Positions 16,992 through 25,315 of a stretch of 42,946 nucleotides of DNA are shown here, one piece after another. How positions within the stretch are numbered: position 1 is the first letter of the stretch; every line of letters begins with the position of its first letter. Both the position numbers and the translations under genes were made by a program. The stretch covers positions 1 to 42,946 of the forward strand of contig DAIDHX010000154.1 in assembly GCA_027451885.1 (NCBI GenBank), written 5' to 3'. The stretch is from Planctomycetales bacterium. GTDB taxonomy: Bacteria > Planctomycetota > Planctomycetia > Isosphaerales > Isosphaeraceae. Below the pieces are notes generated by a model. That model did not search any database. It saw only the letters and a list, made by a program, of their open reading frames with translations, and was not told where the DNA came from.

Positions 16992-18080
16992 ATGTACAAG
17001 ACGATCCGCTCGACCCGCGGCCGCGACCTCAAGCCCACCGTCGATTCGCTCGAAGGCCGTGCCCTGCTCAATGCCGCCATGCCCAAGGTCGATTTCCACA
17101 AACACGCCGAGTTCCGGCATCATGCCGAGTTCCGGCATCATAAGCTTCCCCAGACCGGCGGCCCCACCATCACGGTCCTGGGCACGGCGCAGGCGGGAGG
17201 CTATACGTTCCTGAACTTCAACGGCCCGAACGCAGGCACGAGTGCCGGCGCAGGCTCCAATGACAACGGCATCGCGAACTCAGGCACGGTCGTTGGGTTT
17301 GATCTCGACAACGCGGGTGCATTCCACAACTTCACGGTCAATCCGCTCCACCCGAGGACCTTCCGTTCCCTGAACATCAACGGCTCGACCACCGCGCAGG
17401 CCTTCGGCGTGAACCGAGAGGGCGTGGTGGTGGGTACCGACGGCAACGGCAACGCCTTCACGCTTTCACGCGGCAAGGTGAACACGTTCATCCCGCTCGG
17501 CGGCTCATCCGCGGCGGCCTTCGGCATCAACGACCACGGCGAGATCGTCGGCCAGACGATGCTCAATCAGACGGCGCCCGGGTTCCTCCAGGTCAATTCG
17601 CACGAGACCATTCGCATCGACGCACCCTCCGGGCCTGACACGGTCAACGCCCAGGGTATTAACAACCGCGGCAGGATCGTCGGCTTCTACGTCGGAACCG
17701 ACGGCCAGGACCACGGCTTCGTGGCCAACCAAAAAGACGCGCGAAACGGGCAGCTCACCGGGACCGCGGTCGCCGACCCTGTCATTCCCAACGTCCCTGG
17801 CGAGCCCGGAGCGACCTTCGTGTTCTCGCAGATCCTGGCGGTCAATGACCGTGGCATCGCCGTCGGCTATTATGGCGACTCGACAGGCAGTCAGCATGGG
17901 TTCATCTATAACACCAACACCGGCCACTACACCTTCCTGGACGACCCCAGCCAGGCGTTCAGCAACGGTGTCGAGGTGACGCAGATCACCGGAATCACCG
18001 ACTCCGGCGAGATCACCGGGTTCTACTCGGACGCCAGCGGAGTCTTCCATTCGTTCGTGGCCACAACCCGCTGGAGGTAA
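16992..18080 (+). CDS. Secreted or surface HAF-repeat protein with planctomycete LEGRALL N-terminus
   Basis: 362 residues from the ATG at 16992, with AGGAGA seven bases upstream. The N-terminus (TRGRDLKPTVDSLEGRALLN) is the motif found at the start of many exported planctomycete proteins, where a VExLExRxLL-type segment takes the place of a normal signal peptide. A His-rich spacer follows with a perfect short duplication (HAEFRHHAEFRHH, residues 37-49). The rest is a series of about 45-55-residue repeats built on AFGINDHGEIVGQ, AQGINNRGRIVGFY, ILAVNDRGIAVGYY and ITGITDSGEITGFYSD. These are the HAF/extracellular repeat pattern that forms a beta-propeller-like structure. No catalytic motif is visible. 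It probably acts at the cell surface or outside the cell. Confidence 0.78.
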   Translation: MYKTIRSTRGRDLKPTVDSLEGRALLNAAMPKVDFHKHAEFRHHAEFRHHKLPQTGGPTITVLGTAQAGGYTFLNFNGPNAGTSAGAGSNDNGIANSGTVVGFDLDNAGAFHNFTVNPLHPRTFRSLNINGSTTAQAFGVNREGVVVGTDGNGNAFTLSRGKVNTFIPLGGSSAAAFGINDHGEIVGQTMLNQTAPGFLQVNSHETIRIDAPSGPDTVNAQGINNRGRIVGFYVGTDGQDHGFVANQKDARNGQLTGTAVADPVIPNVPGEPGATFVFSQILAVNDRGIAVGYYGDSTGSQHGFIYNTNTGHYTFLDDPSQAFSNGVEVTQITGITDSGEITGFYSDASGVFHSFVATTRWR

Positions 18081-18181
18081 GCCGTCTGGGGCGACCAACC
18101 TCGATCAATCGACAAACGCCGCGGCGACGGGGATCGGAACAGCCACGATCCTCGCGCCTGCGGCGAGCGTCGTTTTGCGTG

Positions 18182-18958
18182 TCACTTCTGGCCCGGCGCC
18201 CGCTCCCAGAGCCTTGCGAGCAGGCTGGCGACGCCAGGATCAAACGCCTCGAGATCCTTGCGTGTATAGGGCTCGAAGTCGTTGACGCCGAAATAGGCTT
18301 CGCTCGCCTCGGCAAAGAATTCCTGCGGGCTTGACAGGGCATAGGCACGATCCTGGCTCTTGCGTCCTTCCGAATCCTTGCGCTCGACGCGGTCGTACTT
18401 GCCGCTCGATTTGGCCTTTTCGTAAACGGCCTTGATCTGGGCATTTTCAAAACCAAGCACGCGGTCGTGATAGGCGTGAGCAAGTTCATGAAGCACAAAG
18501 ACCGGCATGCGGCGGCACTCGGCGGCGAAGATCCGCACGTTGGTGAACTCGACTCCCTTGGCCATTGCCGGGTTGCGATGATGCTCGCGGAGCCAGGCGG
18601 CGTTTGGATGATACTCCGCCCGGGGAATGATGCCGGGGTACTCTGGCGAAAACCAGAGCGTCACCTTGCGCAGCTCCTGGACCGCCGGCCTGGGAACGAC
18701 CTGGTCGATCTGCCTGAGCTGCCGTTCGAGCAGGACGAGGGCCTGATCGATCCGTTTGCGGTCGCTCTCGAGCAACGCTCGGTCGATCTTGACGTTCCAG
18801 CCGGCGACCGTGCGCGTGTCGTAAGCTGTGGCGGAGGGCTCTCCCGCACGGATCGCGGCCGCAAGAGTGAGCGCGGGGAGCACGCCGGCCCACCCCAGAG
18901 AATGGATCCGCAAAAGCGCTCTCCCGCGTGGGCGGAATCGAAAGAAGGTGTTCATCAT
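18182..18958 (-). CDS. Exported zincin-like metallopeptidase homologue (HExxH)
   Basis: About 258 residues from the ATG at 18958 (a TTG at 18967 and a second ATG at 18955 are also possible; none has a clear Shine-Dalgarno). The N-terminus is basic, then hydrophobic (GWAGVLPALTLAAAIRAGEPS), consistent with a Sec signal peptide. VLHELAHAYHD (His160, Glu161, His164 in the longest frame) is a zinc-protease HExxH motif. Downstream, QEFFAEASEAYFG supplies Glu residues that could be the third zinc ligand, as in gluzincins of the anthrax lethal-factor/Mlc-titration-factor type. The substrate is unknown. It is convergent with the HAF-repeat gene (101 bases apart), so the two are not co-transcribed. 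Confidence 0.72.
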   Translation of the reverse strand: MMNTFFRFRPRGRALLRIHSLGWAGVLPALTLAAAIRAGEPSATAYDTRTVAGWNVKIDRALLESDRKRIDQALVLLERQLRQIDQVVPRPAVQELRKVTLWFSPEYPGIIPRAEYHPNAAWLREHHRNPAMAKGVEFTNVRIFAAECRRMPVFVLHELAHAYHDRVLGFENAQIKAVYEKAKSSGKYDRVERKDSEGRKSQDRAYALSSPQEFFAEASEAYFGVNDFEPYTRKDLEAFDPGVASLLARLWERAPGQK

Positions 18959-19111
18959 CAGATTCAAGATACAGTCGCGGGGTGAATCGCGAGAAGGGGG
19001 CGGCGGGTCGCAATGGGTGTGAGGTTTCGGCTATGATTCAGGTCAAGCGTCGGAGGATACGGCGCCTGGTTTCGACGAAGGAACTGCCACCCTCTGGTTG
19101 GTCGAGGTCGT

Positions 19112-19894
19112 ATGGATTCCGATCACGTTCGCAGGTTGCTGGAATCAGTCCGAGACGGGCGTACGTCTCCCGAAGAGGCGACTCGGGCGCTCGCGATTCG
19201 CCCGTATGAGGAGGCGGGGGATTTCGCCAAGGTGGATCTGCACCGCTCCCTGCGCTGCGGGTTCCCCGAGGTGGTTTTTGGACAGGGGAAAACCGCTCCT
19301 CAGATCGAATCGATCCTACGTTCACTGATCGCTCATGGTCAGGGGGGGCTGGTCACCCGGCTCGACCCGCAGGCGGCGGAGCATCTGAAGCAGGCGTTCC
19401 CGCACGGCGAGCATAACGCCGTGGCGCGGACGTTCCGGCTCGCGCCTTCGCAGGACCCCGGCCCGAAGGTCGGGCGCGTGGTCGTGGTGACCGCCGGGAC
19501 GAGCGATTTGCCCGTGGCCGAGGAAGCGCGGGTCACCGCCGAATCCTGGAACTGCGAGGTCGATCTCGTTGCGGATGTCGGCGTCGCGGGCCTGCACCGG
19601 CTCCTCCACCAGATCCCCAAGCTCAAGCATGCGGACGCGGTCGTGGTGGTCGCGGGGATGGAAGGCGCGCTCCCTTCCGTTGTGGGCGGACTGGTCGACT
19701 GCCCGGTCATCGCCGTCCCCACCTCGATCGGCTATGGCGCCCATTTCCAGGGACTGGCCGCGCTCCTGGGGATGCTCAATAGCTGCTCGTCGAATGTCGT
19801 GGTCGTCAACATCGACGCCGGTTTCAACGGCGGCCACATGGCCAGCCTGATCGCCCGCCGCATGGGTCAGGCCAGGAATGCGGCCAGAGATTGA
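19112..19894 (+). CDS. larB: LarB, nicotinic acid adenine dinucleotide carboxylase/hydrolase-type protein
   Basis: 260 residues with the LarB plan: a helical N-terminal part with DLHRSLRCGFPEVVFGQGKT (42-61), then a PurE/AIR-carboxylase-like domain from about 120 with VVVTAGTSDLPVAEEA, GMEGALPSVVGGLV and VPTSIGYGA. MLNSC (Cys225) and VVNIDAGFNGG follow; the Cys is the residue that in LarB attacks the pyridinium ring. LarB carboxylates NaAD and cleaves it to give the first intermediate of the nickel-pincer nucleotide cofactor. The partners larC and larE are not in the window. GAGGT lies six bases before the ATG. The nnrD gene follows 58 bases later on the same strand. Confidence 0.9.
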   Translation: MDSDHVRRLLESVRDGRTSPEEATRALAIRPYEEAGDFAKVDLHRSLRCGFPEVVFGQGKTAPQIESILRSLIAHGQGGLVTRLDPQAAEHLKQAFPHGEHNAVARTFRLAPSQDPGPKVGRVVVVTAGTSDLPVAEEARVTAESWNCEVDLVADVGVAGLHRLLHQIPKLKHADAVVVVAGMEGALPSVVGGLVDCPVIAVPTSIGYGAHFQGLAALLGMLNSCSSNVVVVNIDAGFNGGHMASLIARRMGQARNAARD

Positions 19895-19952
19895 CAGGCC
19901 CGTTTGATCCACGGATTTTCTTGATCTCTCCTGCTGAAAGGACCTCCCGCGC

Positions 19953-20843
19953 GTGACCAGGTTGGAACGAGTGAGTGAAACGCCGCTACTGCCCAAACGT
20001 CCCGAAAACGCCCACAAGGGGATGTTCGGATCGGTCCTTGTGATCGCCGGCAGCCGCGGCATGGCGGGGGCCGCGGCCCTTGCAGGTGCAAGTGCGCTTC
20101 GCGCAGGCGCGGGGAAGGTCAAAATCGCCTCACCCCTCGAAGTCCAGCCGACCGTCGCCAGCTTCGAGCCCTCCTACATGACCTATCCCCTGCCGAACGA
20201 TACGCTCGGCCTCGTCGATTTCGAGAACTCCAGGCCGATCCTGGAAAACCTGGTCGCCCAGGCCGATGTGATCGCCGTGGGACCTGGTCTCGGGGTGTCC
20301 GACGCAATTCGCCGTCTGGTCGCGTATTTGATCAAGCAGGCTAACCGCCCCCTGGTGATCGATGCGGATGGCCTGAACGCGCTTGTCGGCCAACTCGATC
20401 TGCTCGCCGCGGCCGGTTCGCCTGTGATCCTGACGCCGCATCCTGGAGAATTCGGGCGACTCACGGGCAAACCTGCGCCCCAGGGTAGCGACGACCGCGT
20501 TGCCAGCGCGGGGGAACTCGCGCACCGTTTCGAACGTCTGGTCGTGGTGCTGAAGGGTGCGGGAACCGTGATCACAGACGGGCGCCGCTACCACGTCAAC
20601 CGCACCGGCAATCCAGGCATGGCAACCGCCGGATCTGGCGATGTGCTCACGGGAATCACCGCCGCGTTTGTCGCGCAACACCTCGAGCCCTTCGGCGCAG
20701 CGCTTCTCGCCGCGCACATCCACGGCCTGGCGGGCGACATCGCACGCGATGATCACGGCGAGCTCGGCATGATCGCCGGAGACATCGTCGACGCCCTGCC
20801 CGATGCGCTTCGCCATGCCGTTGAGGATGACGAGCTCGCCTGA
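19953..20843 (+). CDS. nnrD: ADP/ATP-dependent NAD(P)H-hydrate dehydratase (NnrD/CARKD-type)
   Basis: 296 residues from a GTG with AAGGA about 12 bases upstream. It has the ribokinase-like fold of the C-terminal half of YjeF: KGMFGSVLVIAGSRGMAGAAALAG near the start, VGPGLG, VIDADGLNAL, ILTPHPGEFGRL, and NPGMATAGSGDVLTG with the catalytic Asp. The reaction is repair of damaged hydrated NAD(P)H using ADP or ATP. There is no N-terminal epimerase (NnrE) domain; many bacteria fuse the two, so the epimerase must be encoded elsewhere. It is 58 bases after larB, and the link is that both act on pyridine dinucleotides. Confidence 0.9.
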   Translation: MTRLERVSETPLLPKRPENAHKGMFGSVLVIAGSRGMAGAAALAGASALRAGAGKVKIASPLEVQPTVASFEPSYMTYPLPNDTLGLVDFENSRPILENLVAQADVIAVGPGLGVSDAIRRLVAYLIKQANRPLVIDADGLNALVGQLDLLAAAGSPVILTPHPGEFGRLTGKPAPQGSDDRVASAGELAHRFERLVVVLKGAGTVITDGRRYHVNRTGNPGMATAGSGDVLTGITAAFVAQHLEPFGAALLAAHIHGLAGDIARDDHGELGMIAGDIVDALPDALRHAVEDDELA

Positions 20844-21042
20844 CCCGCTTCGACTTCCCAGCACGCCATCCACGCAAGATCCGCCGGGCCGCCTGTTTGG
20901 CGAATCCCGGCCACTGCTCTTTGCCCTTCGAAGGCCGTCGCGTAAGATGAGTTTGTGAGTTCGCTCGAGTCGCGCGCTGAAACGGCCATTCGAAGGGAAA
21001 AGTCGCCGCGATTCGCCCCAGAGCCCGCGAAGGAGGTCGGAG

Positions 21043-21555
21043 TTGCCAGCTCCAGATAATCCGTCGTCGCCTGCGCCCGCATGGACGTATCGCATGGAGG
21101 TCTCGCCAACCGGTCAGGGCGCACCTGGAACGGTTGCCAACCCCAACGATCCGATCCTCCTGCTCCACTTGCTCGCGAATCTTCAGAGCCAGACGCTGGA
21201 GAACCAGCGCCAGATGCTCGAGATGCAGCGCCAGCAACTTGAGATCTCGCGCGAGCTGCTCCAGGTGAATCGCGAACAGCGATCACGGCAGATTGCCGAG
21301 CTCGAGAAGTGGCAGAACGGCCACGAGCCAATCCTTGATCTCTGCAAGGAGACCCTGGGTAAGCTCGAACAGGTCCACGCCGCGCTCATGCGCGACCTGG
21401 CTCACTATGTCGACGAATACCACGAGAATCTGCTCGACGGAGATTTTTCGCTGAGCGATTTCGTCGACCGGTTTGGCCCGCGGCTCGCGCATCTGAACAC
21501 GATGCTCGCGGTTTTGCGTCCGCTCGCCGCGGCCAATCGCAAGACGGAAGGGTAG
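21043..21555 (+). CDS. Conserved-looking coiled-coil protein of unknown function
   Basis: 170 residues from a TTG at 21043 with AAGGAGG about 8 bases upstream, a strong Shine-Dalgarno that decides this start. The N-terminal 40 residues are Pro/Ser-rich. From about 42 to 95 the sequence is a Gln/Leu/Glu-rich heptad coiled coil (LLHLLANLQSQTLENQRQML and onwards), followed by a helical domain (LEQVHAALMRDLAHYVDEYHENLLDGDFSLSDFVDRFG). There is no signal peptide or membrane helix, so it is probably cytoplasmic and oligomeric. I do not recognise the family. It stands alone, about 200 bases after nnrD, convergent with the RRM gene. Confidence 0.65.
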   Translation: MPAPDNPSSPAPAWTYRMEVSPTGQGAPGTVANPNDPILLLHLLANLQSQTLENQRQMLEMQRQQLEISRELLQVNREQRSRQIAELEKWQNGHEPILDLCKETLGKLEQVHAALMRDLAHYVDEYHENLLDGDFSLSDFVDRFGPRLAHLNTMLAVLRPLAAANRKTEG

Positions 21556-21609
21556 ACACCGTCTCAATCGGACCGCATGGGCCAGGTCTCGTGGGGCGCC
21601 GGCCCGCGA

Positions 21610-21724
21610 GTTTGACCCGCTGATGTACGGTCAAACCCCGCTCGTAGTGAGCGGCGCTGCGATCGTGGCACCACAGGCAATGCGCGCACAGCAACCCGAC
21701 GGAATCGGTTGGAATTCCGTCGGG
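21610..21724. other. Three consecutive perfect hairpins between convergent genes
   Basis: Within 115 bases there are three inverted repeats. The first is GTTTGACC (21610-21617) with GGTCAAAC (21629-21636). The second is CCGCTC (21638-21643) with GAGCGG (21649-21654). The third is an 11-bp stem CCCGACGGAAT (21695-21705) with ATTCCGTCGGG (21714-21724) around an 8-base loop. None is followed by a T tract on either strand. They lie in the 286-base gap between the coiled-coil gene (plus) and the RRM gene (minus), so they would be in either 3' UTR. A bidirectional terminator is the simplest reading; a structured RNA or protein-binding 3' UTR is possible. Confidence 0.6.
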
Positions 21725-21841
21725 ATCAGCGGATTCATGCTTCCCAACGACGAGACGGCGAACCGTTCTTGCCGTTACAGTGAGACACCACGAACGTGAT
21801 GATTCGGCAAGACCGTATTGTCGTCAAGCGTGGACGGGATC

Positions 21842-22210
21842 TCAGTAGCGACGGGTATCGTAGCCGCGACCGCCACGGCCGCCGCCGCCACCGCCGGCAC
21901 CCATGCCGCCGCCGCCACCGCGCCAGCCGCCGCCACCGCCGCCACCGCCGCCAGGACGGGGCTCACGAGGACGAGCCTCGTTCACGGTCAGGCGCCGGCC
22001 TTCATGTTCGTGGTCGTGAAGCGCGTCGATGGCCGCACGCGCTTCGGCCTCGTTGCTCATTTCAACGAAGCCGAATCCCTTGCTCCTGCCCGTGTCGCGG
22101 TCGGAGATCACCTCCGCGCTCTGCACGCTGCCGTACTGCGAGAACAACGATTCCAGGTCGGAGCTGCTCACCCGGTAAGCGAGGTTTCCGACATACAGTT
22201 TCTTACCCAC
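21842..22210 (-). CDS. RNA-binding protein with one RRM and a Gly-rich tail
   Basis: 122 residues from a GTG at 22210 with AGGAG eight bases upstream. A single RRM fills residues 3-80: RNP2 LYVGNL (5-10), RNP1 KGFGFVEM (44-51), with the usual aromatic Phe residues that stack on RNA bases. The C-terminal 37 residues are a Gly-rich run with Arg/Trp (RGG-like) ending YDTRRY. This is the compact bacterial Rbp type known from cyanobacteria and planctomycetes and often cold-induced. A sigma70-like promoter with a leader of about 155 nt lies upstream. The Gly-rich tail makes shadow open frames on the other strand. Confidence 0.9.
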   Translation of the reverse strand: MGKKLYVGNLAYRVSSSDLESLFSQYGSVQSAEVISDRDTGRSKGFGFVEMSNEAEARAAIDALHDHEHEGRRLTVNEARPREPRPGGGGGGGGGWRGGGGGMGAGGGGGGRGGRGYDTRRY

Positions 22211-22373
22211 CTATCTATCTCCTGGACCTGAGTGTCGCGATCCGATTTTTCGAGGCCGGATCGTGTCCGAACGGCCGCACTGTCGGCCAAGTGGGTGGAA
22301 AGGCGAGAGAGGCAAGCGAACAGATTCCGAAGGGATCCCCGACACGCACTCGTTCGGTTTCCAACCATCGGAA

Positions 22374-22402
22374 AGTATAAGCAAGATCTGGCGTGTCCGC
22401 AA
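22374..22402 (-). promoter_or_regulatory. Sigma70-like promoter for the RRM gene
   Basis: On the minus strand, TTGCGG (22402-22397) is followed after 17 bases by TATACT (22379-22374), a good -10 with a fair -35. Transcription would start near 22367, leaving a 5' leader of about 155 nt before the GTG at 22210; long leaders are common for cold-regulated RNA-binding protein genes. The rest of the 318-base gap up to the DUF697 gene at 22529 shows no gene. Confidence 0.5.
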
Positions 22403-22528
22403 AGAGCGAAATCCGTGAATTCTTCCGCTTTTTTTCGGTTCCCGCCGACATTTGGGCCGGGCGAACCGGGTTTCCGGCACGGTCGGAAGAGTTGTCAAGC
22501 TCGTGGGGTGGTGAATTCGCGGAGGGAA

Positions 22529-23458
22529 TCAGACGGTTTCGGGCTGACGTTTGGGTGCGAGCCAGGGGCGCGGCATTTTGAGTTTGAGCTCGGTCCAGAC
22601 GGCCTCGCGCACCCGGGCGCCGCTTTCGCGGACGATGAGCCCCAGGAGCCGAGCGGCCTGGGCGGTCGCGGCCTTCCGCGCCTTGCCACGAGGCACGGCC
22701 ACCAGCGAGCGGCACGAATCGCGGGCGATCATGCCCACCCGGAGCGTCAAGAACGCATTCGCACTGCCGGAAAGGATTGAATTCACCAGGATCGTGGTGA
22801 AAACCTGCATGCCAGGGATCGCACCGCCAACCGCGCCCAGCGAGCCCGCGGCGAGCGGCTGGATCATCTGGTGCAGCTCGAGATCGTCGAGCTCGCCGGC
22901 CAGAAAGGCCGTGGCAGTCACGTTGGCGTAGAGATGGACCATCTCACGTAGCGACGGCCTTTGATAGTAGAGGTGGGCGATCTTCCAGATCATCCGCGAC
23001 TGGGCCGCGAGCACCAGAATCGCGTCCAGCCGGCCGCTTTGCGAAACCGCCGTCGACAGAAAGACCGTGGTCGCAACCCGCTTGATCTCGTCTTCAACCT
23101 GGCGGTCCAGCACAGCGAGCTCGCTCTCGATCGAGCCACGATCGACCAGGCCATTCACCCTGGGTTGCTCGACCCGGAGCCGTTCGGCCAGCTTGCGCAG
23201 GTGTTCGTCGAACTCAGGGCCCGAGTCAGCCGCGGGGGGCTCGAGCGGGCGCGGCATTCGCGCCAGCATCACCACCGGAACACCCAGAGTCACCCCGTAG
23301 AGCGAGATCAACCCCCACAGCGTCGCGGTCCCCAGCCACGGGTTCACTTCCCGAGCCAGGCCGACCACCTGCGCGGTCTGGTTGACCACGATCACCGCGA
23401 CGCTCGTTACCACAAGACCGCTCGCGAGCAGAGCCAACGTCCGCAGCGTGTTTTTCAT
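22529..23458 (-). CDS. DUF697/YcjF-like inner-membrane protein
   Basis: 309 residues. There are two N-terminal transmembrane helices (about 7-30 and 44-66), then a cytoplasmic stretch with FDEHLRKLAERLRVEQPRV. The DUF697-like part (about 125-260) contains TAVSQSGRLDAILVLAAQSRMIWKIAHLYYQRPSLREM, a hydrophobic GSLGAVGGAIPGMQVFTTILVNSILSGSANAFLTLRVG segment and a basic C-terminus (CRSLVAVPRGKARKAATAQAARLL). The S-P/Q-x-G-x-x-D-A and Y-Y-x-R-P-S patterns match the YcjF/DUF697 family, whose role is unclear; some partner with GTPases such as YcjX. No such GTPase gene is near. It stands alone on the minus strand. Confidence 0.75.
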   Translation of the reverse strand: MKNTLRTLALLASGLVVTSVAVIVVNQTAQVVGLAREVNPWLGTATLWGLISLYGVTLGVPVVMLARMPRPLEPPAADSGPEFDEHLRKLAERLRVEQPRVNGLVDRGSIESELAVLDRQVEDEIKRVATTVFLSTAVSQSGRLDAILVLAAQSRMIWKIAHLYYQRPSLREMVHLYANVTATAFLAGELDDLELHQMIQPLAAGSLGAVGGAIPGMQVFTTILVNSILSGSANAFLTLRVGMIARDSCRSLVAVPRGKARKAATAQAARLLGLIVRESGARVREAVWTELKLKMPRPWLAPKRQPETV

Positions 23459-23757
23459 CGACCTCGCGCTCTTAGATCCAGCCGGGAATACGCGGGATGG
23501 TTTCCGTCTGCTCGGGAATTCGACCCACTCTCGAGATTATTCAGACGGAGCGAGGATTATCCCCGCCCGGCTTCGAACTCTCAAGAGCGAAGCACGCAGC
23601 GCGCTTCATGAAAGTCTCGCGCAACGGTCGTCTGCCACGTGTTGTATTTCAGGTCATTGAGCCCGCGCTGGGTCTACCCTAGAATCCAGGCCAGCAGGTT
23701 CGCCAGGTCCGCCCACAGGCTTGCCAGCCAATCGCCTCTCGACCGGAGCCAGATCCG

Positions 23758-25236
23758 ATGCCAGGTGTACTCCGCCTCTGGATTCTGTTGATCTCGGTCC
23801 TGGCGGGTCTGACCCTGGTTGACCTGCTGATCATGCTTTTCGTTCCGATCCTGGTGGGCGGAGGCAGCGTCGGCACCCCCTCGCGGATGCGCATTCTCGA
23901 GTTTCTTGTGCGCAAGCCGTCTTTGCTGGGTGAGTCGGGGCGTGTCCTGGCGCGATTCCACTTGCTGCGGATGCTCAGCCACGCTGGGCGGCACGCGGAG
24001 GCGCTCGCCCATGGCGAGAAGCTGCTCGCGCTTAAGCACTCGCCCCAGTTCGAGGCGGAAATTCGCCGCCACCTGGCCAATGCGCTGGAGGGCGTGGGAC
24101 GCGGCGACGAGAGCAACTGGCAGCGTGCGCAAGCCAGTCTACGGCTCGCGAATGTGCGCAGAACCGCGGCTCTGCATATCCAGTCTGGTCAGATCAAGGA
24201 CGCGCAGGGAGACAGGGCCGGCGCGGTCGCGGAATTCGAGGCAGCGCTCGAGGTCGCGAATCCCGCGGATCAGGAATCGCGGGCGATTGCACTTCTTGGG
24301 CTTTCGCTGGGCGAATTCAATCTGGGTAAGATCGCCGAATCCGCCGAACACGCCGCCGCCTCCGCTGAACTGAAGGCGAACGACCCAATCCATCAAAGCG
24401 CGCTCCGCCAGGCGAGCGCAGCCTACGCCACGCTCGGCGACATCGACCGATCGGAGCATTTCGACCGGCTGGCCTGCGACTTTGCCAGGAAAACCCGCAA
24501 TCAGAATGCGCTTGCAACCGCGCTTGCGCACCTGGCGGAGAACCTGCGCAAACGGGGACGTCTGCAAGAAGCCCAGGCAGCCATTGAAGAGGCGCTCAAG
24601 ATCGAGGACGTGCGCACCTGCCACACGATCCTTTATGAGATCCATCGCTCGGCGGGACGTTTTGAAGAGTCGCTCGCGGAGCTCAGCCGGGCTGCGAACA
24701 CCGGCGCGGTTGGGCTGCGCAAGGCCGAGGACAAGATGCAGGCGCTCTTCGACTTTGGCGCATCACGCATTCTGGTGGAGCTCGGCCGGATCGACGAGGC
24801 GGCGTGCCGGCTCGAGCGAGCGGCGGCGGTTCTTGCCGCCGATCCCAAGCTCCTGCTCTGGTGCCGTGCGGCCGCCGCCAGGATCGCCGCGCTCAAGGGA
24901 GACGCCGACCTCGCCCGCGCCCTGCTCCGCGAGGTCGTCACGGGCGCGGGGCGCTATTCCGGCGACCGCACAACCTTGCAAGTTTGCCATGCATTCCACG
25001 CGCGGACGTCACGCGTTCTCGGCGACTTCGACGAGGCCATCGCCGCCTGGCACGATTACCTGGAGCAGGACCCTTCGCCCGTGGACCAGCCGGGGGCGTA
25101 TTACAACCTGGGGGAATGCTATCTCGCGAAGGGGGACAGGGCCGCCGCTCGCGCGCAATTCCAGCGCGCGGTCGACCCTGGCATCGACTCCCACGAGGCC
25201 ATCCTCGCGCGCAAGCGGCTCGCCAGCGTCATCTAG
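23758..25236 (+). CDS. Membrane-anchored TPR-repeat protein
   Basis: 492 residues. A hydrophobic N-terminus (residues 4-34, LRLWILLISVLAGLTLVDLLIMLF) serves as an uncleaved anchor. The rest is a solenoid of about ten degenerate TPRs, for example HAGRHAEALAHGEKLLAL, AQGDRAGAVAEFEAALEVAN, RGRLQEAQAAIEEALKIE, LGDFDEAIAAWHDYLEQD and KGDRAAARAQFQRAVDPG. No enzymatic domain. TPR solenoids bind peptides or partner proteins; the partner is unknown. It is divergent from the DUF697 gene (299 bases between them) and convergent with argJ (79 bases). Confidence 0.8.
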   Translation: MPGVLRLWILLISVLAGLTLVDLLIMLFVPILVGGGSVGTPSRMRILEFLVRKPSLLGESGRVLARFHLLRMLSHAGRHAEALAHGEKLLALKHSPQFEAEIRRHLANALEGVGRGDESNWQRAQASLRLANVRRTAALHIQSGQIKDAQGDRAGAVAEFEAALEVANPADQESRAIALLGLSLGEFNLGKIAESAEHAAASAELKANDPIHQSALRQASAAYATLGDIDRSEHFDRLACDFARKTRNQNALATALAHLAENLRKRGRLQEAQAAIEEALKIEDVRTCHTILYEIHRSAGRFEESLAELSRAANTGAVGLRKAEDKMQALFDFGASRILVELGRIDEAACRLERAAAVLAADPKLLLWCRAAAARIAALKGDADLARALLREVVTGAGRYSGDRTTLQVCHAFHARTSRVLGDFDEAIAAWHDYLEQDPSPVDQPGAYYNLGECYLAKGDRAAARAQFQRAVDPGIDSHEAILARKRLASVI

Positions 25237-25315
25237 CCCGTCGCGGCCGGTCCCGCAGCGCTCAGAGCGGCTCCAGAACCCGTGAGCTTGTTCCTGGATA
25301 CTCCCTGTCATTCGC

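Noticed and set aside
21386-21694. Minus-strand frame with a CxxC-xx-CH-like start
   Set aside because: It overlaps the coiled-coil gene antisense and the hairpin region, and only a short Cys motif supports it.
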